A DNA stretch of 64,000 nucleotides from Rhizobiales bacterium SYSU XM002 (GTDB lineage: Bacteria; Pseudomonadota; Alphaproteobacteria; Rhizobiales; Beijerinckiaceae), in the NCBI GenBank assembly GCA_009846685.1, contig VWVY01000003.1:124001-188000 (forward strand). The letters are read 5' to 3'. Below, piece after piece: positions 36,298 to 47,943 of this stretch. The translations under genes were made by a program, and so were the position numbers. The notes under the pieces were generated by a model. That model was not told where the DNA came from. It ran no database searches and saw nothing but the letters and a program-made list of their open reading frames with translations. Position 1 is the first letter of the stretch. Each line of letters begins with the position of its first letter.

Positions 36298-37544
36298 GAG
36301 CGATAATCCCCGTTGATCTCCACATAGGCCTTGGTGAGATCACAGGTGTAAACCGTCGCCTTGCCACGTCCGAGACCGATATCGACCTTCACGTCGATGC
36401 GCTCGTTCTTCATGTAGTCGGAGGTCGCGGCCTCCGAATAGCCAGGGTCGCGCGCACCCGCCTCGGCGACGCGGTGCGGCCCGAAGAAGATCGCAAGACG
36501 ATCACGCTCGGCCGGTTCGCCGGCCTTGCCAACCGCCATGACAATGCGGCCCCAGTTCGCATCTTCGCCCGCAATAGCGGTTTTCACGAGCGGCGAATTG
36601 GCGATCGAGAGTGCGATGCGCTTGGCGCTCTTTTTCGAGGTGGCACCCTCGACCGTGACCGCGACGAACTTCCGAGCGCCCTCGCCATCCTTCACGACCT
36701 GCGTCGCGAGATCGAGCAGCAGCTTGTTGAGCGCACGCTTGAACGCGGACAGGCGTGGATCGCTCGCCTCGTTCACCGGCGCCTGCCCGCGCCTCGCGGC
36801 GGCACCGGTCGCGAACAGCATCAGCGTGTCTGAGGTCGAGGTATCGCTGTCAACGGTGACGGCGTTGAAACTGTCCTTGACGCCCTTGGAGAGGCAGGCC
36901 TGAAGCGCCGCGGTGCCAATCGCGGCATCGGTGAAGACGAAGGAGAGCATCGTCGCCATGTCAGGCGCGATCATCCCCGCCCCCTTGGCGATACCGCAGA
37001 TCGTGACCTCCACATCGCCGATCTTCACTTTCTTGACGGCCCCTTTGGGAAAGGTGTCCGTCGTCATGATGGCGCGGGCCGCATCCTGCCACGCCTCACC
37101 CTTCACGCGGGCAGCGCAATCGGCGAGCACGCCGTTGAACTTGGTCGCATCGAGCGGCTCGCCGATGACCCCGGTCGAGGCCAGCGCGATCTCCTCCGGC
37201 TTGCACTTAAGCGCCTTGGCCGCGATCTCCGCCGTGAGCTTCACCGCCTCGCGGCCCTTGAGACCGGTGAAGGCATTCGCATTGCCGGAGTTCACGACGA
37301 TCCCGCGGGCTTTCCCGCCCTTGAGGATGTCGCGGCACCAGTCCACCGCCGCCGACGGACACTTGGAGGTGGTGAACACGCCCGCCATCGTCGTGCCCTC
37401 AGCAAGCGTCGCGAGCAGCACATCGGTCCGGCCCTTGTAGCGGATTCCGGCCTCGGCGGTCGCGAAAGCGACCCCTTCGACCGCCGGCATCTTCGGGAAG
37501 CGTTTCGGCGCAAGCGGGGAAACGGGAACGGATTTGCCAGCCAT
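36294..37544 (-). CDS. argJ: Bifunctional glutamate N-acetyltransferase / amino-acid acetyltransferase
   Basis: 416 residues. Self-cleavage between Ala197 and Thr198 in PDMATML produces the alpha and beta chains, with Thr198 as nucleophile. [10 protein letters not shown] and STGVIGEPL are further family motifs. It recycles the acetyl group from acetylornithine to glutamate in arginine synthesis. ATG 37544 gives the usual N-terminus; the upstream in-frame extension to 37739 lies inside the preceding gene. Confidence 0.97.
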   Translation of the reverse strand: MAGKSVPVSPLAPKRFPKMPAVEGVAFATAEAGIRYKGRTDVLLATLAEGTTMAGVFTTSKCPSAAVDWCRDILKGGKARGIVVNSGNANAFTGLKGREAVKLTAEIAAKALKCKPEEIALASTGVIGEPLDATKFNGVLADCAARVKGEAWQDAARAIMTTDTFPKGAVKKVKIGDVEVTICGIAKGAGMIAPDMATMLSFVFTDAAIGTAALQACLSKGVKDSFNAVTVDSDTSTSDTLMLFATGAAARRGQAPVNEASDPRLSAFKRALNKLLLDLATQVVKDGEGARKFVAVTVEGATSKKSAKRIALSIANSPLVKTAIAGEDANWGRIVMAVGKAGEPAERDRLAIFFGPHRVAEAGARDPGYSEAATSDYMKNERIDVKVDIGLGRGKATVYTCDLTKAYVEINGDYRS

Positions 37545-37557
37545 CACCTGCTCCGGA

Positions 37558-38433
37558 TCAGTTCTTTTTCGGCTCAGCCGGCTTGGCTTCTGCGGGTTTG
37601 GCGGCCTCGGTCTTCTCGATCTTGGCGCCATCGCGCAGGCTCTTGAGGAAATCGGACTGCGCCTTGCCGGCGAGCGCCTGGGCGATGCGTTCCTTGACCT
37701 GATCGAAGGTCGGCAACGGCTTAACGCGCTTTTCCTCAAGCTTGATGATATGCCAGCCGAACTGGCTCTTCACCGGCTCGGAAATCTCGCCCGGTTTGAG
37801 CGCGAACGCGGCCTCGCCGAATTCCGGCACCATGCGCTCCTTGGTGAAGAAGCCGAGATCGCCGCCCTCCTTGCCCGAGCCGGGATCCTTCGAGGCTTCC
37901 TGCGCGATCTTGGCAAAGTCTTCTCCGGCCTTGACGCGCTTGTGGATCGCCTTCGCGTCCTCTTCCTTCTCGACGAGGATATGGCGGGCGCGTGCCTCCT
38001 CGACCGGCTTCACCTGCTTGATCTGATCGTCGAAGAACGTCTTGAGCGCGGCGTCGCTGGTCGCTTCCTTGGCCTTGTTGAGCAGGAGCTGCTGCATCAG
38101 CACGCGGTCGCGCACATAGACGAGCTTGCGCTTGAAGGCATCGGCCTGATCGAGTTTTTCCGCCTTCGCCTTCTGCGCGACAACCTTCACCTCGATCAGG
38201 AAATCGAGCGTCATTTCCTTGAGCTTGTCCGCCGGTACATTGGGATATTCGGCTGCGACATCCTCCATCGCGATCTCGACATCGCCTTCGGTGATCGTCT
38301 CGCCATTGACCGTAGCCAGCACCTTACCCTGTGCCATCGCAGGGCCCGAAACGGCCAGCGCAACGCCGAACACGGCGGCAAACGAGATCTTGCGCATCAG
38401 CGGACAGATCGACATCGCAGGAAGGGTCGGCAT
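37558..38433 (-). CDS. Periplasmic peptidyl-prolyl isomerase, parvulin type
   Basis: 291 residues from ATG 38433, which has GGAG 5 nt upstream. A signal peptide covers the first ~35 residues (hydrophobic [16 protein letters not shown], cleavage before Gln). After a SurA-like helical part (~40-150) comes the parvulin domain with [31 protein letters not shown] and [14 protein letters not shown]. The C-terminus is Lys/Ala/Pro-rich. It probably helps fold exported proteins, consistent with divergence from secA. The start is less certain than the function; 38397 is a shorter option. Confidence 0.92.
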   Translation of the reverse strand: MPTLPAMSICPLMRKISFAAVFGVALAVSGPAMAQGKVLATVNGETITEGDVEIAMEDVAAEYPNVPADKLKEMTLDFLIEVKVVAQKAKAEKLDQADAFKRKLVYVRDRVLMQQLLLNKAKEATSDAALKTFFDDQIKQVKPVEEARARHILVEKEEDAKAIHKRVKAGEDFAKIAQEASKDPGSGKEGGDLGFFTKERMVPEFGEAAFALKPGEISEPVKSQFGWHIIKLEEKRVKPLPTFDQVKERIAQALAGKAQSDFLKSLRDGAKIEKTEAAKPAEAKPAEPKKN

Positions 38434-38602
38434 AGCCACTCCGGGGGATTCGGTCGCCGCCGGGACCGGAAAAAACGAAGCGGCTTTCGGTTTCGTTCGA
38501 TAAACCGTTTCCCGGCGCTTGGCGAGAGGGGCCGCGCGGCGGTCGATGCGAATTTCCGATGCTGTTTTCGTGCTTTCGCGCACGCGGCAACCGGGCGGAA
38601 CA

Positions 38603-38631
38603 TTGACAATCCGCTCCCCCGATCCTTATGT
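38603..38631 (+). promoter_or_regulatory. Sigma-70 type promoter of secA
   Basis: Perfect -35 TTGACA (38603-38608), 17-bp spacer, then TTATGT (38626-38631). A leader of ~105 nt would precede secA, long enough for translational control, though no SecM-like upstream frame was recognised. Confidence 0.65.
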
Positions 38632-38743
38632 CCCGCTACAGTTTCGCCGGTTTTTCGGCTCAAGGATGATCCGGCGCGGGCATGAACGCTCCGCGTGGCG
38701 TTCTCCCTCCTCCGCCTCAGGGCGAGAACAAGGATGTGACTTC

Positions 38744-41605
<2,862 letters not shown>

Positions 41606-41612
41606 GGCTGGA

Positions 41613-42209
41613 ATGAGCCTTCCGAACATCTTCAAGGCCCTGCGCGACAAGGCGCAGATCTGGCGCTGGGTCAACGAAGGCATGCCGCTGCCGCCTGCAC
41701 CGGCGGCCAAGCGTGCCTTCATTCACGCCTGCCTGAACCGTTACTGGCTCAGGACTTTCATCGAGACCGGCACCTTCAAGGGCGATACGCTCGCCTCAGT
41801 CGCAGCGACCGGCATCCGCTCGATATCAGTGGAATTGTCGCACGAGTATTTCAACCGGGCGAACGAGCGTTTCGCCGGGCAGGCCAATGTCGAGTTGCAT
41901 CAGGGCGATTCGGGCGAGGTGCTGCCACGCATCGTCGCGACTCTGAAGGAGCCGGCGCTGTTTTGGCTCGATGGGCATTATTCCGCTGGCGGCACCGCCC
42001 ACGGCGATCTCGCCTCGCCGATCAATGCCGAGATCCGTTGCATTTTCGATTCGCCCGTCCCCGGCCATGTCATTCTCGTCGACGACGCGCACGAGTTCAC
42101 GGGGCAGGGCGGCTATCCGCCGCTGGGCGCCTTCCTGACTTCCATCGCTGAAACTGGGCGCTGGAAGGCCCATGTTCACGCCAATATTATCGTGATCGAA
42201 CCGCTCTGA
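41613..42209 (+). CDS. Class I SAM-methyltransferase-like protein
   Basis: 198 residues. FIETGTFKGDTLASVA recalls the altered SAM motif I of glycan- and antibiotic-modifying methyltransferases (ExGxxxGxS type). SVELSHEYFNRA and ELHQGDSGEVL follow as motifs II/III, then FWLDGHYSAGGTAHGD, VILVDDAHEF. The acidic LDGHYS may bind metal. The substrate is unknown; surface sugars are a guess. It starts 7 bp after secA with a GAGG site, so it shares the secA transcript, and ends at a strong terminator. Confidence 0.65.
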   Translation: MSLPNIFKALRDKAQIWRWVNEGMPLPPAPAAKRAFIHACLNRYWLRTFIETGTFKGDTLASVAATGIRSISVELSHEYFNRANERFAGQANVELHQGDSGEVLPRIVATLKEPALFWLDGHYSAGGTAHGDLASPINAEIRCIFDSPVPGHVILVDDAHEFTGQGGYPPLGAFLTSIAETGRWKAHVHANIIVIEPL

Positions 42210-42229
42210 GCTTCTGCGAAGGACAACAA

Positions 42230-42253
42230 AAAAGCGCCGGAAACGGCGCTTTT
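42230..42253. terminator. Bidirectional intrinsic terminator
   Basis: A perfect 10-bp inverted repeat AAAAGCGCCG/CGGCGCTTTT with a GAAA loop lies between two convergent genes and has A and T runs on either side, so it can stop transcription from both directions. Confidence 0.92.
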
Positions 42254-42275
42254 CGATGCTCGGGATCCCGGAAAC

Positions 42276-43610
42276 TCAGCGACGGGGCGCCTTCGGCGGC
42301 AGCGGCGCCTCTACGGCCTGCGGGGCAACCTCGCTCGCGCCTTCCGAATTTGCGCTGAGCCCGCCAAGCGAACCAATCCAGCGGCGGTAGAACGCCGGCT
42401 CATCCTTCTTCGGCGCCTCGGTCGCAACCAGCGCGGTGGCGGAAGCCTTTGGCATATCCTTCGGCGCCGGCGCGTTGGCAACGGCATTGACCTTCGGTGC
42501 AGCAACCGGAGCCGGTTCGAGTTCCCGCGTCTTGAGTTCGGCCGCGCGCTTGATCAGCGCCTTGCGATCGAGCCCCTTCGCCATGTCGTGGGGAACCTCG
42601 ACGGCACCGTGATCGAGCGCATCGGGCTGGGATACCGCAGCAACGCGCGAAGTTCCCTGCGGCACGGCACTCGTGTTCGGCGCAACCGAGGCGTAGGGCG
42701 TATACTTGAAGGAATGGTGCTGGTCGCCGTCCTGATAGACGCGCTTGACCGCCTTGACGCCACCCTGAACCAGCGCCGCGACCTTCTGCTCATCCTGTGC
42801 GTTCTTCTGGCGAACGGCGGAAGCAACAGCCTCGCTGGCGGGCGTCGTCGAGCAGGCCGCGCTGTCATTGCTCGCGGTATCGAACACATAGCGCTTGTTG
42901 CACACGTTCACCTGTGGCTCGCGCTTGGTGACCTCGAAATGGTCTGCGCCTTCCTTGAGGTTTTTCCAGAACGGCATGTTATCGTCGGCGCGATACTTCG
43001 CGAGATTGTCCGGCGTCATGCGGAACGGGAGCGACTGGAGCTGAACCGCCTTCTGCCCTCCCCCGAAGGCCTCGCGCGTCAGCGCATAGATCTCGGCGAT
43101 CTGCTCGTCGGTCATCGAGAAGCAACCACGCGAGGAGCAGGCGCCGTGCACCATGATATGGCTGCCGGTGCGGCCGAACTGCTTGTCGTAGGTGTTCGGG
43201 TAGCCGACGTTGAACGAGAGATAGAACGAGGAATTGGGGTTCAGCTGCGCCGGGGTGATGGCGTAGAATCCTTCCGGCACCTGCCGGTCACCTTCCGTCT
43301 TCTTCGGGCCGAGCTGGCCGGACCAGCGGCACATCGGGAAGGTCTTGAGAAGCTGGTATTCGCCGCTCGCCGTCATCTTCCAGACTTCGAGCTCGCTTTC
43401 CTTCTTGTAGGCACGCAGCAGGATGGGCTGACGGGAGTTCATGCCCTTCTCGGCCATCAGCGCTTCCATCTGCGCGGAAATCGGCACGTAATGGCGGGAA
43501 TTGTTCGACAGGCGACCATCCTGCTCGCAACCGGCGAGAAGGGCCATCGAGGCGAGCGCGGCAGACCCGAGCGCCCGACGACCAAAGAACTCAAGACCAG
43601 CCGGTTTCAT
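42276..43610 (-). CDS. L,D-transpeptidase family lipoprotein (YafK-like)
   Basis: 444 residues from ATG 43610, with AGGGGA upstream. A lipobox LLAGC places Cys28 as the lipidated residue. The YafK-type catalytic motif is HGACSSRGCFSMTDEQI (His155, Cys163). YafK/DpaA enzymes cleave or form links between peptidoglycan and lipoproteins, acting in the periplasm. The last ~180 residues are a Pro/Ala/Lys-rich, probably disordered extension not needed for the catalytic fold. The 190-bp interval to accA shows no clear elements. Confidence 0.88.
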   Translation of the reverse strand: MKPAGLEFFGRRALGSAALASMALLAGCEQDGRLSNNSRHYVPISAQMEALMAEKGMNSRQPILLRAYKKESELEVWKMTASGEYQLLKTFPMCRWSGQLGPKKTEGDRQVPEGFYAITPAQLNPNSSFYLSFNVGYPNTYDKQFGRTGSHIMVHGACSSRGCFSMTDEQIAEIYALTREAFGGGQKAVQLQSLPFRMTPDNLAKYRADDNMPFWKNLKEGADHFEVTKREPQVNVCNKRYVFDTASNDSAACSTTPASEAVASAVRQKNAQDEQKVAALVQGGVKAVKRVYQDGDQHHSFKYTPYASVAPNTSAVPQGTSRVAAVSQPDALDHGAVEVPHDMAKGLDRKALIKRAAELKTRELEPAPVAAPKVNAVANAPAPKDMPKASATALVATEAPKKDEPAFYRRWIGSLGGLSANSEGASEVAPQAVEAPLPPKAPRR

Positions 43611-43800
43611 ACCATTCCCCTGGGGAACCCGTTGCACGAAAGACTTCCCGCTTCGACGCTGCGCTGCCTTCGACCAGAAGACCGGCGGAAATAAGGCCAT
43701 TACCCTAAACCAAAGCCGCGCGTCATGCCATGAAACGTGAAGATAGGATCAAGATTACGTTAACTCAATCCCGCTCCGCCTGCCTTGCGGTGGCACAAGT

Positions 43801-44754
43801 TCAGAGCTTGCGGCCAATGGCGAGGAACTTCTCCGCCCGCGCGTGCCGCAGCGCCTCCTCCGGCATGCCCGCGAGATCGCCGAGCGCCCGGTCAATCGCA
43901 GCACCAACCGACTCGATCGCCTGTTTGGGCGCGCGATGCGCTCCACCGATCGGTTCGCTGACGATGACATCGATCACGTTCATGCGCATCAGATCCTGCG
44001 CGGTGATCTTCATCGTCGTCGCTGCTTCCTGCGCCCGCTGCGAATCGCGCCAGAGGATCGAGGCCGCCGCCTCGGGCGAAATCACGCTGTAAATCGCGTG
44101 TTCGAGCATCAGCACGCGGTTGGCCGTGGCGATGGCAATCGCCCCGCCCGAACCGCCCTCGCCGAGAATGACCGCCACATTCGGAACGCCGAGGGCGAGG
44201 CAGGCATCGGTCGAGCGGGCGATGGCCTCTGCCTGCCCACGTTCCTCCGCGCCGATGCCGGGATAGGCGCCCGCGGTGTCGACGAGGGTGATGACCGGCA
44301 GACCGAAGCGATCAGCGAGTTCCATCACACGCTGAGCCTTGCGGTAGCCCTCGGGCCGCGCCATGCCGAAATTATGCCTGAGCCGGCTTTCGGTATCCGA
44401 ACCCTTTTCCTGCCCGATCACGCAGACCGGCTGTCCCCGGAAACGGCCAAAACCGGCGACGACAGCCGCATCCTCGCCGAATACTCGATCACCGGCGATC
44501 GGCGTGAACTCGGTGATGAGATCCTCGATATAGTCGAGGCAATGTGGCCGCTCGGGGTGCCGCGCCACCTGCGTCTTCTGCCAGGGTGTGAGGTTCTGAT
44601 AGAGTTCGCGCAGCGCGTTCTCTGCCTTGCCTTCGAGCTTGCCGATCTCGTCACCGATGGCTGCGGCACCGTCTTTGGCGGCCAGCGCGTGCAGTTCCGC
44701 TATCTTGGCCTCGAGTTCGGCAACCGGCTTTTCGAAGTCGAGATATGCGCGCAT
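43801..44754 (-). CDS. accA: Acetyl-CoA carboxylase carboxyltransferase subunit alpha
   Basis: 317 residues, normal length. N-terminal [15 protein letters not shown], then [31 protein letters not shown] and [12 protein letters not shown], the carboxytransferase hallmarks. It transfers carboxyl from biotin to acetyl-CoA with AccD to form malonyl-CoA. TTGCGC (44849-44844) and TATCTG (44826-44821), 17 bp apart on the minus strand, might be its promoter. The upstream ATG at 44829 has no support. Confidence 0.97.
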   Translation of the reverse strand: MRAYLDFEKPVAELEAKIAELHALAAKDGAAAIGDEIGKLEGKAENALRELYQNLTPWQKTQVARHPERPHCLDYIEDLITEFTPIAGDRVFGEDAAVVAGFGRFRGQPVCVIGQEKGSDTESRLRHNFGMARPEGYRKAQRVMELADRFGLPVITLVDTAGAYPGIGAEERGQAEAIARSTDACLALGVPNVAVILGEGGSGGAIAIATANRVLMLEHAIYSVISPEAAASILWRDSQRAQEAATTMKITAQDLMRMNVIDVIVSEPIGGAHRAPKQAIESVGAAIDRALGDLAGMPEEALRHARAEKFLAIGRKL

Positions 44755-44894
44755 GAGCCATCTGGAGTTGGGCCGACAAGCGTGGACATGCTCGCGGGCC
44801 GATGAACCGTTCCGCGGGGGCAGATACACCCCCCGGCATTGCGGCGCAACCTGTTGATGGCCGAATGGCGCCTGCCGCGCCCGTCAGACCGTCG

Positions 44895-45824
44895 TCAATC
44901 GCCGTCGTTGAGCGGGTGGAGATCGCGCACCATCGCCCGGGCACGCTCGTCCAGCACATGGGTGTAGATCTGCGTCGTCGCAATATCGGCATGGCCGAGC
45001 AACTGCTGGACGATGCGCAAATCAGCGCCGTTCTGAAGGAGATGCGTTGCGAAGGCATGGCGCAGGACGTGGGGAGACAAGGCATTGGCCTTGATGCCCG
45101 CAGCGCCAGCGAGCCGCTTGAGATCGCGCGCGAAAACCTGTCGCGGTAAATGACCGAGATCGCTTTCAGCCGGGAACAGGAACCGCGAACCCTTGTGCAG
45201 TCCGGAGGCATCAAGCGCCGTGCGAAATGCGCGAACGGCCGTTTTCGCAGCGCCCGTGAGGAGTACGAGACGTTCCTTGCCGCCCTTGCCCCGGACAAGA
45301 ATGCCGTCTTTCGCGGCAGCAAAGCCCTGCGCAGGCAGCGCAACGAGTTCGGAAACGCGCAATCCCGTAGCGTAAAGGAGTTCGACGAGCGCCGCGAGCC
45401 GCAACGCACCAAGTTCCTTGCGAGTCGAACCGCGCGCTTCCGAAACCTCGCGCTGGACAGTAGCCAGCAGCCGATCCACATCCTCGACGCGCAACACTTT
45501 CGGCAAACTCGCGGCCTTGCGCGGGCTTTGCAGCGTCACGGTCGGATCATCACCACGAAACCCTTCCGCATAGAGAAAACCGTGGAACTGGCGCAGCGCC
45601 GACAAGCGCCGCGCGATGGTCGCCGGCTTGTATCCGGCTGCCGACAGGGACTGGAGATACTCACGGATATCAGCGACCGAAGCCTTTTCGACGGTTGATC
45701 CACGCGCAGCAAGTTGGGCACCGTAATCGTCGAGATCGCGCCGGTAAGCATCGAGCGTATTCCGGGCGGCGCCTTTCTCGGCCGCGGCCATCGCCAGGAA
45801 TGCGCGCAAAGCCCGCTCGCTCAT
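44895..45824 (-). CDS. xerD: Site-specific tyrosine recombinase XerD
   Basis: 309 residues. Catalytic residues are visible: Arg156 in ATGLRVSEL, His252 and Arg255 in HVLRH, His278 in LLGHAD and Tyr287 in TQIYTHV, with the N-terminal core-binding helices. With XerC it resolves chromosome dimers at dif. It is a chromosomal housekeeping recombinase, not an integrase of a mobile element. A small membrane protein gene is 3 bp upstream. Confidence 0.96.
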   Translation of the reverse strand: MSERALRAFLAMAAAEKGAARNTLDAYRRDLDDYGAQLAARGSTVEKASVADIREYLQSLSAAGYKPATIARRLSALRQFHGFLYAEGFRGDDPTVTLQSPRKAASLPKVLRVEDVDRLLATVQREVSEARGSTRKELGALRLAALVELLYATGLRVSELVALPAQGFAAAKDGILVRGKGGKERLVLLTGAAKTAVRAFRTALDASGLHKGSRFLFPAESDLGHLPRQVFARDLKRLAGAAGIKANALSPHVLRHAFATHLLQNGADLRIVQQLLGHADIATTQIYTHVLDERARAMVRDLHPLNDGD

Positions 45825-45827
45825 CGC

Positions 45828-45971
45828 TCAGGACGGCGATTTCGGCATCGGGATCGTGATGACGATATCGCGCTGCTCGGGCACCACATACGCCGTCAGC
45901 GCATAGAGCGCGCCATAGGCGAGCCCCGTGAGAATGGCGATGGTCAACAGAATGCGCCCCAGAAACAGCAT
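45828..45971 (-). CDS. Small single-pass membrane protein upstream of xerD
   Basis: 47 residues: one N-terminal transmembrane helix (about LGRILLTIAILTGLAYGALYAL) and a short tail ending in PEQRDIVITIPMPKS. The stop is 3 bp from the xerD start, suggesting cotranscription. The ribosome binding site is weak and the coding frame extends further upstream in poorer sequence, so the start is not firm. The function is unknown. A small membrane protein gene at this locus is something I recall from other Hyphomicrobiales. Confidence 0.65.
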   Translation of the reverse strand: MLFLGRILLTIAILTGLAYGALYALTAYVVPEQRDIVITIPMPKSPS

Positions 45972-46156
45972 CGTCCGGCTGCATACCCCTTGGAACCCGG
46001 CATCAGCTTGCCGCTGCTTTTCTTTATGTTTCGGGCCTCGCGCCATTGCAAGCCTCGGCAAAAGGTCTGGTCAGGACGGTTCCTCGAACAAAGGCGGTAG
46101 AAATTTGCGACGGATTTTGCATTAGGTGGCGGCGGAACTTTCCGGACGGACTTTAA

Positions 46157-46804
46157 ATGAACGACACGCCTACAAGCCCGCTCATTGCCGCCACAGCGGC
46201 GCCGGATTCGGCCGCGCGCCTCGTGGAGCGCCTGGCCGGGCGGCATGTCGTGCTTGTCGGTCTGATGGGCGCGGGCAAGACCGCCGTCGGCCGTCGCCTT
46301 GCACAACGTCTCGGTTTGCATTTCGTCGACAGCGACCATGCGATCGAGGAATCGGCGCGAATGACCATCCCCGAAATTTTCGCAACGCTCGGCGAAGCCG
46401 AGTTCCGCGCGGGTGAGCGGAAGGTCATCGCCCGGCTGCTGAATGACAAGCAGCAGGTTATCGCCACCGGCGGCGGCGCCTTTATGGACGCCGGGACGCG
46501 GGCACGCATCCGCGAAAAGGGCGTCTCGCTCTGGCTCAATGCCGAACTTCAGGTGCTGATGCGGCGCGTCCAACGGCGCCAGAACCGCCCGTTGCTTCAG
46601 GGTGAGGACCCGGAGGGCACGATGCGTCGGCTGATCGAGGTGCGCTATCCCATCTACGCCGAGGCCGATGCCGCGATCCTGAGCCAGGAAGTGCCGCACG
46701 AAACCATGGTACAGGCCGCCATCGATGCGCTTACCACCAGCCTGGAAGCCAAGGCTGAAAGAGGCTCGACTGCCGAAGGCAACCTGGGGGAGACAACGCC
46801 ATGA
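46157..46804 (+). CDS. aroK: Shikimate kinase
   Basis: 215 residues. P-loop GLMGAGKTAVG (~35-45), FVDSDHAIEE with the shikimate-binding Asp, the GEAEFRAGE motif and the GGGAF loop identify it. It phosphorylates shikimate. About 25 residues at the N-terminus and 20 at the C-terminus exceed the E. coli enzyme. It overlaps aroB by 4 bp (ATGA). Confidence 0.97.
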   Translation: MNDTPTSPLIAATAAPDSAARLVERLAGRHVVLVGLMGAGKTAVGRRLAQRLGLHFVDSDHAIEESARMTIPEIFATLGEAEFRAGERKVIARLLNDKQQVIATGGGAFMDAGTRARIREKGVSLWLNAELQVLMRRVQRRQNRPLLQGEDPEGTMRRLIEVRYPIYAEADAAILSQEVPHETMVQAAIDALTTSLEAKAERGSTAEGNLGETTP

Positions 46805-47928
46805 CCGCTCACGAGCATGCCTCTCGCCATGTCCGCGTCGAACTGGGCGAACGGGCTTATGACATCCTCATCGGTCGCAACCTCCTGCCCGCCGCCGGTG
46901 CAGCGATCGGCGCCGCGACTCGCGCCCGTGGCTGTCTCATCGTCACCGATGTCAATCTTGCCGAGCACCATCTCAAGACCCTCGAAACCTCGCTGGCCGC
47001 CGCCGGTCTCGGCTTCGCGACCCTCGTGCTGCCCGCCGGTGAGAAGACCAAGAGCTGGCTCTTCCTCGAAAAGACAGTCGAGGCAATCCTCGCCAACAGG
47101 CTCGAACGGGGCGACACGGTTGTTGCACTCGGTGGCGGCGTAATCGGCGATCTCGCCGGCTTCGCGGCGGCCGTTGCCCGGCGCGGCATGAAATTCGTGC
47201 AGGTGCCGACCTCGCTGCTGGCGCAGGTGGATTCCAGTGTCGGCGGCAAGACTGGAATCAATTCGCCGTTCGGCAAGAACCTCGTCGGCGCGTTTCACCA
47301 ACCCGGCCTCGTGCTCGCCGATACCGGCGTTCTCGATACCTTGCCGCCGCGCGAATTCCGCGCCGGTTATGCCGAAGTGGCCAAATACGGCCTGATCGAC
47401 CGACCGGAGTTCTTCGATTGGCTGGAAAAAGGCGCCTGGCGCGGCATCTTCGCCGGCGGGCCGGAGCGCGAAGAGGCAATTGCGATCTCCTGTGGCGCCA
47501 AGGCCGCTATTGTCGCGCGCGACGAGACCGAAACCGGCGACCGCGCGCTCCTCAATCTCGGCCATACCTTTGGTCACGCGCTCGAGGCGCTCGTCGAATA
47601 CGACGGCACCCGCCTCGTCCACGGAGAGGGCGTCGCCATCGGCATGACGATGGCCCACCGGTTTTCCCAGAAACTGGGCCTCTGCGCGCAGGAGGTTCCA
47701 AGCCGGGTCGCTGCCCATCTCCACGAGGTTGGGCTGCCGACGCGGCTTCGGGATGTTCCCGGCGGCGCTGGTTCGCCCGAAGCCATTCTCGAGGCGATCC
47801 GGCAGGACAAGAAAGTCAGCCGCGGCGCGCTGAACTTCATCCTCACGCGGGGCATCGGCGAGAGTTTTATCGCCAAGGGCGTCCCAGAAGAGAAGGTGCT
47901 CGATTTCCTGCGCGAGGAAGTGGCCTGA
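46801..47928 (+). CDS. aroB: 3-dehydroquinate synthase
   Basis: 375 residues. NAD-binding ALGGGVIGDLAGFAAA, QVPTSLLAQVDSSVGGKTGIN and metal-binding LNLGHTFGHALE with the later VHGEGVAIGM are canonical. It converts DAHP to 3-dehydroquinate in the shikimate pathway. Coupled to aroK. Confidence 0.98.
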   Translation: MTAHEHASRHVRVELGERAYDILIGRNLLPAAGAAIGAATRARGCLIVTDVNLAEHHLKTLETSLAAAGLGFATLVLPAGEKTKSWLFLEKTVEAILANRLERGDTVVALGGGVIGDLAGFAAAVARRGMKFVQVPTSLLAQVDSSVGGKTGINSPFGKNLVGAFHQPGLVLADTGVLDTLPPREFRAGYAEVAKYGLIDRPEFFDWLEKGAWRGIFAGGPEREEAIAISCGAKAAIVARDETETGDRALLNLGHTFGHALEALVEYDGTRLVHGEGVAIGMTMAHRFSQKLGLCAQEVPSRVAAHLHEVGLPTRLRDVPGGAGSPEAILEAIRQDKKVSRGALNFILTRGIGESFIAKGVPEEKVLDFLREEVA

Positions 47929-47943
47929 TTTCCTTCACCCGCC

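Noticed and set aside
44895-45824. XerD read as an integrase marking a mobile element
   Set aside because: Its length, motifs and position between accA and aroKB are those of the housekeeping recombinase; there are no attachment repeats or cargo genes nearby.
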